DNA from: Candidatus Pelagibacter sp.
GTDB taxonomy: Bacteria > Pseudomonadota > Alphaproteobacteria > Pelagibacterales > Pelagibacteraceae
NCBI GenBank assembly: GCA_028225715.1
Contig: JAOIXS010000002.1
Coordinates: 55,729-119,728 of the forward strand
Direction: 5' to 3'
Length of the DNA: 64,000 bases
The translations under genes were made by a program, and so were the position numbers. The notes below the pieces were generated by a model. The model saw only the letters and a list, made by a program, of their open reading frames with translations, did not search any database and was not told the DNA's origin. This document shows, in pieces, positions 41,762 through 51,185 of this stretch. Every line of letters begins with the position of its first letter. Position 1 is the first letter of the stretch.

Positions 41762-42700
41762 ATGAGTCATCTTTATTACAAGCCTAGAAAATCTAGACTT
41801 CATAGAAGTGAATTAGCTGTACCGGGATCATCACCAAAAATGTTTGAAAAAGCAATTACTTCAAACGCTGATGTTGTTTTTTTAGACCTTGAAGATGCAG
41901 TATCGCCTCAAGATAAAATTCCATCTCGTCAAAATATTATAAAAGCTATCAAAGAAATGAATTGGAAAGAGAAGGGTAAAACAATCTCGATCAGAATAAA
42001 TAGTCTTGACACTCATTACATGTACAGAGATGTTATTGAAATAGTTGAAGAAGTGGGTGAAAAAATAGATACAATTTTGATACCAAAAGCTGGTTCAGCA
42101 TCAGATGTATATATGGTTGACTGTTTATTGACTCAGATTGAAGATAATAAAAAATTTAAAAATAAGATTGGTATTGAGTGTTTGATTGAGACTGCTTTAG
42201 GAATGTCAAACATTAAAGAAATTGCAAAATCTAGCAAAAGACTTGAAGCCTTACATTTTGGAGTTGCCGATTATGCAGCAAGCTTAAAAGCTAGAACTGT
42301 TATTATTGGTGGTTTAAATCCAGATTATCCAGGCGATCAATGGCATCACGGTTTATCTCAACTTGTTATGACTTGTAGAGCGTATGGTCTAAGAGCGATT
42401 GATGGACCATTTGGAGATTTTAATGACAAAGATGCTTATATAGCTTCTGCTAAGAGAGCAGCTGCTATTGGCTTTGATGGAAAATGGGCAATTCATCCCT
42501 CACAAATTGATTTAGCTAATGAAGTTTTTTCACCACCTGAAAAAGAAGTAAATAAGGCAATAAGAATATTAGAGGAATTAGAAAAGGCTGCAAATGAAGG
42601 AAAAGGTGCCGCTCAATTAGATGGAAGAATGATTGATGCTGCCTCTGCTCGTATGGCTGAAAATGTTGTTAACATAAATAATCAAATAAAAAATAAATAA
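41762..42700 (+). CDS. mcl: Malyl-CoA lyase (HpcH/HpaI family)
   Basis: A 312-residue HpcH/HpaI aldolase-like CoA lyase: VPGSSPKMFEKA, DVVFLDLEDAVSPQDK with metal Asp/Glu, IECLIETALGM, and HFGVADYAASLKARTV near residue 160, typical of L-malyl-CoA/beta-methylmalyl-CoA lyase. It joins glyoxylate with acetyl-CoA or splits malyl-CoA. The malate-CoA ligase genes follow 1 bp after the stop, so the three form one functional unit. The 126-bp upstream spacer has no evident motif. Confidence 0.87.
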   Translation: MSHLYYKPRKSRLHRSELAVPGSSPKMFEKAITSNADVVFLDLEDAVSPQDKIPSRQNIIKAIKEMNWKEKGKTISIRINSLDTHYMYRDVIEIVEEVGEKIDTILIPKAGSASDVYMVDCLLTQIEDNKKFKNKIGIECLIETALGMSNIKEIAKSSKRLEALHFGVADYAASLKARTVIIGGLNPDYPGDQWHHGLSQLVMTCRAYGLRAIDGPFGDFNDKDAYIASAKRAAAIGFDGKWAIHPSQIDLANEVFSPPEKEVNKAIRILEELEKAANEGKGAAQLDGRMIDAASARMAENVVNINNQIKNK

Positions 42701-42701
42701 A

Positions 42702-43877
42702 ATGGATATTCACGAGTATCAAGCTAAAAAAATACTTTCAGATTTTGGAGTTATAATCCCAAGAGGTGGAATTGTTTACAGTCCTGAAAATGCTGAAAAC
42801 AAAGCTAGAGAAATAGGTGGCTCTAAATGGGTTGTGAAAGCCCAAATTCATTCAGGCGCAAGAGGTAAGGCTGGTGGAATAATTATTTGTAACTCTCCAT
42901 TAGAAGTAGCTCAAGCAACAGATAAACTTCTAGGAAAAAAATTAGTTACAAATCAAACAGGACCAGAAGGAAAAATAGTTAATAGAATTTATATTGAAGA
43001 AGCTACAGATATTAAAAAAGAACTTTATCTAGGTTTAGTTTTTGATAGAGGGTCAGAGTGTATAATGGTAGTTGCTTCTACCGAAGGGGGAATGAGTGTT
43101 GAAGAAATTTCTCAAGAAAAACCAGAAACTATAATTCGATCAAAAATAGAAGTTGCGGTTGGAATGCAAGAATTTCAAGCAAGGGAAATTGCATTTGGTC
43201 TTGGTATTGAAACAAAATTAATATCAAAAGCTGCAGAAGCAATTCAGGGCTGCTATAAAGCATTCAGTGAACTAGATGCAACAATGGTTGAGGTAAATCC
43301 ATTGGTAATTTCAGAACAAGAACAAATACTAGCATTAGATTGTAAAATGAGCTTTGATAATAATGCATTATTTAGAAGAAACGATGTATCGGAATTAAGA
43401 GATAAAACCCAAGAAAATGCTAATGAAGTATATGCATCAGATAGAGGTTTAAATTATGTAACTTTAGATGGAAATATTGGAAATATAATTAATGGTGCAG
43501 GTTTAGCAATGGCATCTATGGATATGATTAAATTAGCTGGTGGCGAACCTGCAAATTTTTTAGATGTAGGTGGTGGGGCAACACCTGAAAAAATTGTTAA
43601 GGCCTTTCGATTAATAACAATGGATAAAAAAGTAAAAGTTATATTAGTTAATATTTTTGCTGGAATTAATAGATGTGATTGGGTTGCAGAAGGAATAATT
43701 CAAGCTCTTAAAAAAATAGAAATTAATATGCCTTTAGTAATCCGTTTAGCAGGAACTAATGTTGATAAAGGAAATAAAATATTAAAAAAAAGTAAAATAA
43801 ATTATATTGAGGCATCTACCTTAGAAGATGCTGCTAATAAAGCAGTTAATGCCCTTAAAGAATTGGAAAATAATTAA
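42702..43877 (+). CDS. mtkA: Malate-CoA ligase (malate thiokinase) beta subunit
   Basis: A 391-residue ATP-grasp protein of the SucC family: MDIHEYQAKKILSDFGV at the start, KAQIHSGARGKAGG for nucleotide binding, EVNPLV near 200 and DVGGGATPEKI near 287. Next to malyl-CoA lyase it is most likely the malate thiokinase subunit and not succinyl-CoA synthetase, which SAR11 would encode with other TCA genes. Its stop overlaps the start of the alpha subunit by one base. Confidence 0.85.
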   Translation: MDIHEYQAKKILSDFGVIIPRGGIVYSPENAENKAREIGGSKWVVKAQIHSGARGKAGGIIICNSPLEVAQATDKLLGKKLVTNQTGPEGKIVNRIYIEEATDIKKELYLGLVFDRGSECIMVVASTEGGMSVEEISQEKPETIIRSKIEVAVGMQEFQAREIAFGLGIETKLISKAAEAIQGCYKAFSELDATMVEVNPLVISEQEQILALDCKMSFDNNALFRRNDVSELRDKTQENANEVYASDRGLNYVTLDGNIGNIINGAGLAMASMDMIKLAGGEPANFLDVGGGATPEKIVKAFRLITMDKKVKVILVNIFAGINRCDWVAEGIIQALKKIEINMPLVIRLAGTNVDKGNKILKKSKINYIEASTLEDAANKAVNALKELENN

Positions 43878-44770
43878 TGGCAATATTTATAGACAAAACA
43901 ACAAAAATAATAGTCCAAGGGTTTACAGGTAAGTTTGGATCTTTTCATGCAGAAGAAATGATTAAATATGGTTCAAATATTGTTGGAGGTGTCACTCCAG
44001 GAAAAGGTGGTCAAACTCATTTAAATCTTCCAGTTTTTAATACAGTTAAAGATGCTGTTAAAAATACTGGTGCAACAGCATCAATTTTATTTGTTCATCC
44101 AGCTTATGCTGCTGACTCTGCAATGGAAGCTGCCGATGCAGGAATTAAAACTTGTGTGGCTATAACAGACGGAATTCCTTCTCATGATATGATTAAAATT
44201 AAAAGATATATGAGAAGATATTCAAAGTCTGAAAAAATGACATTGATTGGACCCAATTGTGCTGGAGTAATAAGTCCTGGCAAATCTATGTTAGGAATTA
44301 TGCCTGGTCATATTTATAAAGAAGGAAAAATTGGTATTATAGGCAGATCTGGAACATTAGGATATGAAGCGGCTCAACAATTAAAAAATTTGAATATTGG
44401 TGTTTCAACAAGTGTTGGTATTGGTGGTGATCCTATAAATGGAAGTTCATTTAGAGATATTTTAGAAAACTTTGAAAAAGATTCTGATACAGAAGCAGTT
44501 TTGATGATTGGAGAAATAGGTGGACCACAAGAAGTTGCAGCTGGACAGTTTGCAAAAGAAAATATGAAAAAACCTGTTATAGCCTATATAGCTGGATTAA
44601 CCGCACCAAAAGGAAGAGTGATGGGACATGCTGGAGCAATTGTATCTGCTTATGGAGAAAGTGCTGTAGAAAAAGTTGATCTTTTAAAGCAATGTGGAGT
44701 CACAATATCGAAAAACCCTTCTGTAATGGGTGAAGCAGTTAGAGATGCTTTGATAAAGAAAAAAAGTTAA
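43877..44770 (+). CDS. mtkB: Malate-CoA ligase (malate thiokinase) alpha subunit
   Basis: A 297-residue SucD-family subunit. CoA-binding VQGFTGKFGSFHAEEM near the start, GPNCAGVISPG, IGRSGTLGYEA, VLMIGEIGGPQE and the phospho-His loop GHAGAIVSAYGES near 250 are visible. With MtkA it makes malyl-CoA from malate, CoA and ATP, or runs in reverse to recover ATP during glyoxylate assimilation. It ends 16 bp from the convergent dehydrogenase gene. Confidence 0.85.
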   Translation: MAIFIDKTTKIIVQGFTGKFGSFHAEEMIKYGSNIVGGVTPGKGGQTHLNLPVFNTVKDAVKNTGATASILFVHPAYAADSAMEAADAGIKTCVAITDGIPSHDMIKIKRYMRRYSKSEKMTLIGPNCAGVISPGKSMLGIMPGHIYKEGKIGIIGRSGTLGYEAAQQLKNLNIGVSTSVGIGGDPINGSSFRDILENFEKDSDTEAVLMIGEIGGPQEVAAGQFAKENMKKPVIAYIAGLTAPKGRVMGHAGAIVSAYGESAVEKVDLLKQCGVTISKNPSVMGEAVRDALIKKKS

Positions 44771-44786
44771 TTCTAGATATATTTAT

Positions 44787-46073
44787 TTAGTTAGAAAATC
44801 CATATTTTTTCAATCTAACATCACCTGTTCTAGCATGTGCTTCCATTCCTTCGTATCTAGAAATTCTAGCAGCTGCTGCACCAACAAGTTCAGTAGACTC
44901 TTTTGTCATTCTTTGAAAGCTTAGAGTTTTAACAAATTTACCAACGAATAATCCACCTGTATATCTTCCTGCACCTTTAGTTGGAAGAATGTGATTAGTT
45001 CCCGAACACTTATCTCCATAAGCAACAGTTGTTTCTTCTCCAATAAATAAAGAACCATAGTTTGTAAGTCTTTTGTGAAACCACTCTAAATTTACTGTCT
45101 GAACTTCTAAGTGTTCAGGAGCATACTCATCACTAATAGTTGCCATTTCTTCATCAGTATCACAAAGAATAACTTCACCATAATCTCTCCAAGCGGCATC
45201 TGCATTTGTTCTTGGAACTTCTGGTAATTCAGCAATTAATTCTGGAACTCTTTTCATTACCTTCTCAGCAAGTTCTTTACTCGTTGTGTATAACCAACAA
45301 GGTGAATTATAACCATGCTCAGCTTGACCAACTAAATCTACAGCTACTATCTCAGGGTCAGCTTTAGCATCAGCAATAATTCCAATCTCAGTAGGACCAG
45401 CAAATAAGTCAATACCCACTTTTCCAAATAAAATTCTTTTAGCTTCTGCTACAAACTGGTTTCCAGGACCAACAATAATGTCTGCTGGAGGGTTATTAAA
45501 TAGCCCATTAGTCATTGCAGCAATTGCTGGAACACCACCTAAATTTAAAATTACATCAGCACCACAAAGATCAGCTGTATAAATAATTGTTGGATGTGCA
45601 CCTACTCCTTCTTTTGGAGGGCTACAGGCAATAACATTTTTTACACCAGCAACCTTTGCTGTTGTTACACTCATAACAGCTGATGCAATGTGTGCATAAC
45701 GACCTCCTGGTACATAACATCCAGCAGTATTAACAGGTATTAGTTTTTGACCAGCAAATAATCCATCTGAAAGCTCTACTTCAAAATCTTGACCATAGTT
45801 TTTTAATTGTGCTTCAGCAAACTTTCTAACTCTTTCGTATGAAAACTGAACATCATCTTTTGTTTTTTGATCTAATGTTTTTTTAATTTCTTCAATTCTT
45901 TCTTTGGAAACAATAATATCACCATCATATTTATCAAATTTCTTTGTAAGATCGATACAGCCTTGTTCTTTAGTAGTTTCAATATTTTTTAATAAATCTT
46001 GAACAATTCCAGTTGTTTTAGTGTCATCTGATGATGATGTTTTAGGTGATTTTTTTAAATATGTTATAGCCAT
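44787..46073 (-). CDS. HisD-family dehydrogenase, probable sulfopropanediol dehydrogenase (HpsN-like)
   Basis: A 428-residue zinc dehydrogenase. Zinc ligands of HisD are kept: Gln250, His253 (GQAEHGYNSP), Asp354 (GDKCSGTNH) and His413; so are catalytic Glu320-His321 (APEHLEV). The stretch NHILPTKGAGRYTGGLFVGKFVK, used where histidinol is bound in true HisD, resembles dihydroxypropanesulfonate (DHPS) dehydrogenase HpsN. The context of phosphotransacetylase and TauABC supports sulfonate use. True histidinol dehydrogenase remains an alternative. AGAGAGGG precedes the ATG. Confidence 0.7.
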   Translation of the reverse strand: MAITYLKKSPKTSSSDDTKTTGIVQDLLKNIETTKEQGCIDLTKKFDKYDGDIIVSKERIEEIKKTLDQKTKDDVQFSYERVRKFAEAQLKNYGQDFEVELSDGLFAGQKLIPVNTAGCYVPGGRYAHIASAVMSVTTAKVAGVKNVIACSPPKEGVGAHPTIIYTADLCGADVILNLGGVPAIAAMTNGLFNNPPADIIVGPGNQFVAEAKRILFGKVGIDLFAGPTEIGIIADAKADPEIVAVDLVGQAEHGYNSPCWLYTTSKELAEKVMKRVPELIAELPEVPRTNADAAWRDYGEVILCDTDEEMATISDEYAPEHLEVQTVNLEWFHKRLTNYGSLFIGEETTVAYGDKCSGTNHILPTKGAGRYTGGLFVGKFVKTLSFQRMTKESTELVGAAAARISRYEGMEAHARTGDVRLKKYGFSN

Positions 46074-46137
46074 TGTTTCCCTCTCTAATTTTTTGAAGCT
46101 TTATTTAAAACATTAATGTGGTTATTTCAATGAAGAA

Positions 46138-47049
46138 TTAGTCTAAAGCAACAACAGCAGCTGCAATGGAGGCCAATCTAGCTTGTGCTTCATCAGATCT
46201 GCTAGTAATTACTATTGGAACTTTACCACCTACTACAACACCAGCTGCGCAAGCTCCCATAAAGTAAATCATCATTTTAACTAAACTATTTCCAGTCTCA
46301 ACACTTGGAACTAATAATACATCAGCATCACCAGCTACAATATTTTTAACACCCTTAATAGCAGCAGATTTTTTTGAAATACTATTATCAAATGCTAAGG
46401 GACCAAAAACATCAGCATTTAAATCGTCTTTTTTTGCAAGTTTTGTAATCTCATCTGCTTCAATAGAGCTTGGTACACTATCTAAAATTTCTTCTGTCGC
46501 TGATAGAACTGCAACTTTTGGCCTTTCAATTCCTATACGATTTGAAAAATCAATTACATTTCTTAAGATATGCATTTTTGTTTTTATATTAGGTAAAACA
46601 TTTAAAGCACCATCAGTAATTATAAGAGGCTTGTCGTCTTTAGTATTTGTCATATGCCATATGTGGCTCAGTCTAGTTTTTCCAAGTAAATCATATTCTC
46701 TTTTTAAAACTTCTTTCATTAAAACATCAGTATGGATATGACCTTTAACAATAATCTTTACTTTATCTTGGCTAGCAAGTTTAGCGGCTATAGCTGCTGT
46801 ATTATTTTCTATAGGTTCATGAATTATCTCATACAAAGAGATGTCCCATTTTAAATCTTCAGCACACTTAAGAATTTTTTTTTTATCCCCTATAAAAATA
46901 GGTGTAATTAAGTTTTCATTAACAGCATCTTGAACTGAAAGCATAGGCAAAGGCAAACCTGCGTTAACGATTGCAGCATTAACACCTTTTTTCTTATGTG
47001 CATGGTCCAGAAGGTTATTAGGACAAACAATTTCTTTATTTGAAAGCAT
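46138..47049 (-). CDS. pta: Phosphate acetyl/butyryltransferase family enzyme
   Basis: A 303-residue PTA/PTB-family protein: NAGLPLPMLSVQDAVNENLITPIFIGDK at the start, KGHIHTDVLMKEVL, ITDGALNVLPN and the ending VVVGGKVPIVITSRSDEAQARLASIAAA. It converts acetyl phosphate to acetyl-CoA. In taurine breakdown the sulfoacetaldehyde acetyltransferase product acetyl phosphate needs such an enzyme, although no xsc gene lies in this window. It sits 64 bp upstream of the HisD-family gene in the same direction. Confidence 0.82.
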   Translation of the reverse strand: MLSNKEIVCPNNLLDHAHKKKGVNAAIVNAGLPLPMLSVQDAVNENLITPIFIGDKKKILKCAEDLKWDISLYEIIHEPIENNTAAIAAKLASQDKVKIIVKGHIHTDVLMKEVLKREYDLLGKTRLSHIWHMTNTKDDKPLIITDGALNVLPNIKTKMHILRNVIDFSNRIGIERPKVAVLSATEEILDSVPSSIEADEITKLAKKDDLNADVFGPLAFDNSISKKSAAIKGVKNIVAGDADVLLVPSVETGNSLVKMMIYFMGACAAGVVVGGKVPIVITSRSDEAQARLASIAAAVVALD

Positions 47050-47098
47050 GAGGTATATTTAGTCTGAATTTTTAAAAAGTATATACTGTAAATTGATA

Positions 47099-48241
47099 AT
47101 GATTAAGCCTTTTAAACTAAATATTCCCAATAAAGCACTTCAAGAAATCTATACCAAGGTAAAAAATTACCCATGGCATGAAATGCCAGATGATGGTGGC
47201 TGGAAATATGGAAGTAACCTTAATTATATGAAGGAGATCTCAAGTTATTGGGTTAAAGATTTTGATTGGAGAAAACATGAAGCAGAAATAAACAAATTTT
47301 CAAATTTTACAACTGTTGTAGATGATATTGAAATGCATTTTATTCATGAAAAGGGTAGTGGTTCTGCCCCAACTCCATTACTTCTTATGCATGGATGGCC
47401 TGGATCAGTTTTAGAGTTTTTACATATAATTGAAAAACTTGCACACCCAGAAAAATTTGGTGGAAACATTGAGGATGCATTTGATGTTATTGTGCCTTCT
47501 TTACCTGGCTTTGGATTTTCAGGTAGACCATCTATGCCAATTGGTCCAAGAAAAATAGCTGAGATATTAAATAAACTAATGACAAAAAACCTTGAGTATA
47601 AAAATTATTTAGCACAAGGTGGAGATTGGGGCGCAACTATTGCTAACTGGATTGCTTACGATCACTCAAAATTTTGTAAAGCAATTCATATTAATTGTTT
47701 AACAATGCGTCATCCAGATGGACCACAATCAAAGCAAGAAGAAGAATGGCAACAAAGGTTTGATAAAGATCAAATAATGCAAGATGGCTATAGAACACAA
47801 CAAGCAACAAAACCACAAACATTGAGTTATGGAATGATGGATAGTCCAGTTGGTGTTGCAGCATGGATTATTGAAAAAATGTATTCTTGGTCTGATTTAA
47901 AGGATGGTGATATTGAAAGTTCTTATTCAAAAGATGCTTTGTTGGCAAATATTATGGTTTATATAGTTACAAAAACTTTTAATACAGCTTCTTGGATTTA
48001 TTATGGAAGAAGAGAAGAGGGGGGACGTTTTTTTCCAAAAGACTTTAAAAAAATACAAACTCCAACAGCAGCTGCAATTTTTCCAGCTGAGATGTCAGAG
48101 TGGCCTCCAAAATCTTATGTAGATAGAATATTTAATGTTATTCAATGGACTGAGATGCCAAGTGGTGGACATTTCGCAGCATTAGAGGAACCTGAACTTC
48201 TTGTTAATGATCTTGTTAAATTTTCAAGAACTGTTCGTTAA
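47099..48241 (+). CDS. Epoxide hydrolase-like alpha/beta hydrolase with EHN domain
   Basis: A 380-residue protein with the EHN N-terminal domain (residues 1-85) and an alpha/beta hydrolase fold. HGWPGS (98-103) gives the oxyanion hole, Asp176 in QGGDWGATIA is the nucleophile and His in GGHFAALEEPE near 358 completes the set. It is typical of microsomal-type epoxide hydrolases of marine bacteria. The frame can begin at TTG 47093, but ATG 47099 is preferred. It is embedded in the opposite direction within the sulfonate genes. Confidence 0.83.
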   Translation: MIKPFKLNIPNKALQEIYTKVKNYPWHEMPDDGGWKYGSNLNYMKEISSYWVKDFDWRKHEAEINKFSNFTTVVDDIEMHFIHEKGSGSAPTPLLLMHGWPGSVLEFLHIIEKLAHPEKFGGNIEDAFDVIVPSLPGFGFSGRPSMPIGPRKIAEILNKLMTKNLEYKNYLAQGGDWGATIANWIAYDHSKFCKAIHINCLTMRHPDGPQSKQEEEWQQRFDKDQIMQDGYRTQQATKPQTLSYGMMDSPVGVAAWIIEKMYSWSDLKDGDIESSYSKDALLANIMVYIVTKTFNTASWIYYGRREEGGRFFPKDFKKIQTPTAAAIFPAEMSEWPPKSYVDRIFNVIQWTEMPSGGHFAALEEPELLVNDLVKFSRTVR

Positions 48242-49252
48242 CTAAATACCCTGTAAATGTTCCAAGTCTTTTAAAACAGCTTTTGAGATATTAATATCTT
48301 TTTTAAGATTACTTTTAAATCTATTGAACTTACTTTGTCCTGGATAAAGTATTTCTTTAACACCTTTTATCTTAGGTAGTTTTTTTATAGTTTTGATATT
48401 ATCTTTTATTCTTTTATTAAAAGAATTACCGACAAATAAATTAGGCTTTAATACAAAAAATAAATGACCAATATTTTGTGGACCACTAAAGTCAGTAAAT
48501 GGATCTTTAACTCTACCTGCGTGATTACCACCAGTTAATACACCACTTAAAATATCAACCATCCAAGCTAATCCAGAACCTCTAAAACCAGCTATTGGTA
48601 ATTGAACACCCTCTAATGCTTTTTTAGGGTCAGTAGTGGGTTTACCAAATTTATCTAAAGCAACACCTTCTGGAATTTCAGTTCCTTCTCTTGCTGCAAC
48701 TCTTATTTTTCCTCTATTAATCATTGATATCGATGTGTCTAAAATAAAAGGAACCTTTGATCCTGTGGGCGTTCCAAAACAAATGGGGTTTGTTCCAAAT
48801 AAACTTTTTAAAGCACCGTAGGGAGCAACTGCTGGAGGTGCATTTGTAAACACCATAACCATTAAACCTTTTTTAACAGCTTGTTCTGCGTAATAGCCAG
48901 ACAAACCATAATGACCACTATTCTTAACTGCAACTAAACCAATTCCAGTTTTCTTAGCATTATTTATGGCAGTTTTAATAGCAGTATCTGCTGCAACAAA
49001 ACCAATACTATTATTGCCATCAACATGCGCAATAGATTGAGAAATTTTTTTAACCTTTATTTTTGCTTTTGGATTAATAACTTTTTTAGAAATTCGGTCA
49101 CAGTACATTCTTAATCTAGATAATCCATGGCCATATGCACCAACTAGTTCAGCATTAATTAATGCATCAGCTGAGATTGAAGCATGATCTTTACTTAGTT
49201 TATATTTAATAAAGATATTTTTTATAATTGTTTTTAACTTAGAAGAATTCAT
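48242..49252 (-). CDS. Ldh/MDH2-family NAD(P)-dependent dehydrogenase (sulfolactate/lactate/malate type)
   Basis: A 336-residue member of the YlbC/ComC family: AELVGAYGHGLSRLRMY, the catalytic His in VKNSGHYGLSGYYAEQA, TNAPPAVAPYGAL and FGTNPICFGTP. Enzymes of this family oxidize L-malate, ureidoglycolate, L-lactate or (R)-sulfolactate. It is the fourth gene of the tauABC operon, 18 bp after tauC, so sulfolactate or another imported hydroxy acid is the best guess. The extreme 3' end abuts the epoxide hydrolase stop. Confidence 0.8.
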   Translation of the reverse strand: MNSSKLKTIIKNIFIKYKLSKDHASISADALINAELVGAYGHGLSRLRMYCDRISKKVINPKAKIKVKKISQSIAHVDGNNSIGFVAADTAIKTAINNAKKTGIGLVAVKNSGHYGLSGYYAEQAVKKGLMVMVFTNAPPAVAPYGALKSLFGTNPICFGTPTGSKVPFILDTSISMINRGKIRVAAREGTEIPEGVALDKFGKPTTDPKKALEGVQLPIAGFRGSGLAWMVDILSGVLTGGNHAGRVKDPFTDFSGPQNIGHLFFVLKPNLFVGNSFNKRIKDNIKTIKKLPKIKGVKEILYPGQSKFNRFKSNLKKDINISKAVLKDLEHLQGI

Positions 49253-49270
49253 AATTTAATAAAAGGTTGA

Positions 49271-51184
49271 TTAACCTTTACCATGCCATGGAATTGTTTT
49301 ATCAATTATTTTTCTTAAAGCAATGTCAAACAGTAAACCTAGCATTCCCATTACAAAAATAGTGATCCAGATAACCTCATATTGAAAGTATTTTTTAGCA
49401 ACATTTTCAACAAATCCAATACCTGTAGTACCTGCTAAAAACTCAGCAGCAACCAAAGTCCCCCAACACATCCCAACTGCAACTCTAACACCTGTTAAGA
49501 TTTCAGGTAATGAGTTTGGAAAAATTACGTATCTTAATATTTGCCACTTTGATGCACCAAGAGAATGTGAAGCGTGAATTTTAGATAATTGAGTTCCAGA
49601 AGCACCAGCTCTTGCTGAAATGATCATGATTGAAAAAGAAACCATAAATAATAAGAAAACTTTTCCAACATTGTCAATTCCAAACACAGTAATAACTAAT
49701 GGAGCCCAAGCAAGTGGTGGAACTGGTCTGTAAAGTTCAATTAATGGATCAAAGAACCCTTTAGCAAATCTATTTAAACCCATCAATAAACCAAGCGGTA
49801 CACCAAATATTATTCCAAGCACTAGGCCTAAGAATACTCTTAGGAAAGAATCCCATATGTGACCCATAGGTACTGGTATTTTGAATAACTTGAATTCACC
49901 AGTAACAACATTTAAAACTTTACTTTTAAAATTTGGTTTTACAGTTCCGTCATCACTATGAACTGGGTATTTACCAGGGATAATATCTGCTATCCAATCT
50001 GGTAAAATAAAACCAACAACTTTACTAACATCCATCATTTCATACCAAATCAGCGGAATATTTTTAAATCCAACACTTGGTTTTAATAAAAGTGTAAATT
50101 TTTTTAAAGTATCTGATGGTTTAGGTAGCCACCTGCCAGAACCTTGCTCTGAACAATTAGGACCACTTGAAATTATTGTTCCAGTTGGAAATAGAAATAT
50201 ATCAATTAATCTTAGACTTCCTTGTTCTTTTTTTTGAATAACATCAAATTCTAAAATTGCTTGTTGCATAGTATCAAGAGTTTTTGGAGGGAATATGCTT
50301 GCATACTCAATTCTTCTTGCAATTTTAAGTACATCTTTTGCCAATATTGATGCCACCTCTTGTGTGTCATCAAGTTCTGATCTATATTTTTTTATTCCAT
50401 CTTTGATTTCTTTAATCAAAGATTTGTATTGTGAATTATGATTTCTTAATTTGAAAAAATCATCACTAATTAAAGTTAATTCTTTTGCTGCAGCATCAAA
50501 CTTTAATCCTTTTTTAGTTTCAGGAATAATTGGAATTTCTATAGTATTTTCTACAGCTGTTCCTGAAGATCCCCATCCACCTTGTATTTTTAAAGCTTCA
50601 ATTCTCGCATTTTCTTCTTCAAGACTTTTTATTGGTGGATAACTTATCTTTTGAAAATCCTCTGTTAACCAAGCTATTCTATTAGTTAGTTCACTGATCT
50701 TAATTTTTGTTTCATTTTCAAGAAGGTCCTCATTAGTTAACAATGGAATTGTTCTTTTAGTTTTTTGAATAAAACCTAAAAGTCTATCTTTATCTTGATT
50801 TCTTATTACTGATGAATTTCTAATTTCATTAGTTAATTTTTCAATATTACTATTTTCAGCCTTAATAATTGAAGTGCTTTTAAATTCCCTTTCATTTATT
50901 GGAAACAAATACTTTAATGAAAGCATCGAGTCATTTACTTTTGCAACTTGGCAAAGTTCATTAGCAGACTGAGGATAAAAAGACTTTGCTAAATCCCATG
51001 AATAATAAAGCCATGCTATTAATAAAAAGCTACTTCCAACAATAATCCAGTGAGTTCCACCTTTAGCTCTTTCAGGGTTTCCAAAAACAGCATCTACTTT
51101 CTCAGTTTTGGTTAATTTTATTCCATAAAGAATAGAACCTATAACGGCAAAGATAATTAAAAATGTTATAATCCCTGTAATCAT
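49271..51184 (-). CDS. tauC: TauC-type sulfonate ABC permease with a large N-terminal extension
   Basis: A 637-residue protein, more than twice the usual TauC/SsuC length. The C-terminal 200 residues are the permease core (WDSFLRVFLGLVLGIIFGVP, EAA loop ASHSLGASKWQILRYVIFP). The first 65 residues hold two membrane helices, then follow roughly 330 residues rich in Glu/Lys/Ile with coiled-coil character (EELNxx, NARIEALK, LRNHNSQYKSLIKEIK) and a cysteine near 341. The extension probably lies in the periplasm and could bind the substrate protein. It starts 1 bp after tauB. Confidence 0.83.
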   Translation of the reverse strand: MITGIITFLIIFAVIGSILYGIKLTKTEKVDAVFGNPERAKGGTHWIIVGSSFLLIAWLYYSWDLAKSFYPQSANELCQVAKVNDSMLSLKYLFPINEREFKSTSIIKAENSNIEKLTNEIRNSSVIRNQDKDRLLGFIQKTKRTIPLLTNEDLLENETKIKISELTNRIAWLTEDFQKISYPPIKSLEEENARIEALKIQGGWGSSGTAVENTIEIPIIPETKKGLKFDAAAKELTLISDDFFKLRNHNSQYKSLIKEIKDGIKKYRSELDDTQEVASILAKDVLKIARRIEYASIFPPKTLDTMQQAILEFDVIQKKEQGSLRLIDIFLFPTGTIISSGPNCSEQGSGRWLPKPSDTLKKFTLLLKPSVGFKNIPLIWYEMMDVSKVVGFILPDWIADIIPGKYPVHSDDGTVKPNFKSKVLNVVTGEFKLFKIPVPMGHIWDSFLRVFLGLVLGIIFGVPLGLLMGLNRFAKGFFDPLIELYRPVPPLAWAPLVITVFGIDNVGKVFLLFMVSFSIMIISARAGASGTQLSKIHASHSLGASKWQILRYVIFPNSLPEILTGVRVAVGMCWGTLVAAEFLAGTTGIGFVENVAKKYFQYEVIWITIFVMGMLGLLFDIALRKIIDKTIPWHGKG

Positions 51185-51185
51185 A

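Noticed and set aside
42702..44770. Succinyl-CoA synthetase (sucCD)
   Set aside because: The subunits belong to the same superfamily, but their placement 1 bp behind malyl-CoA lyase favours malate-CoA ligase; the alternative stays possible.
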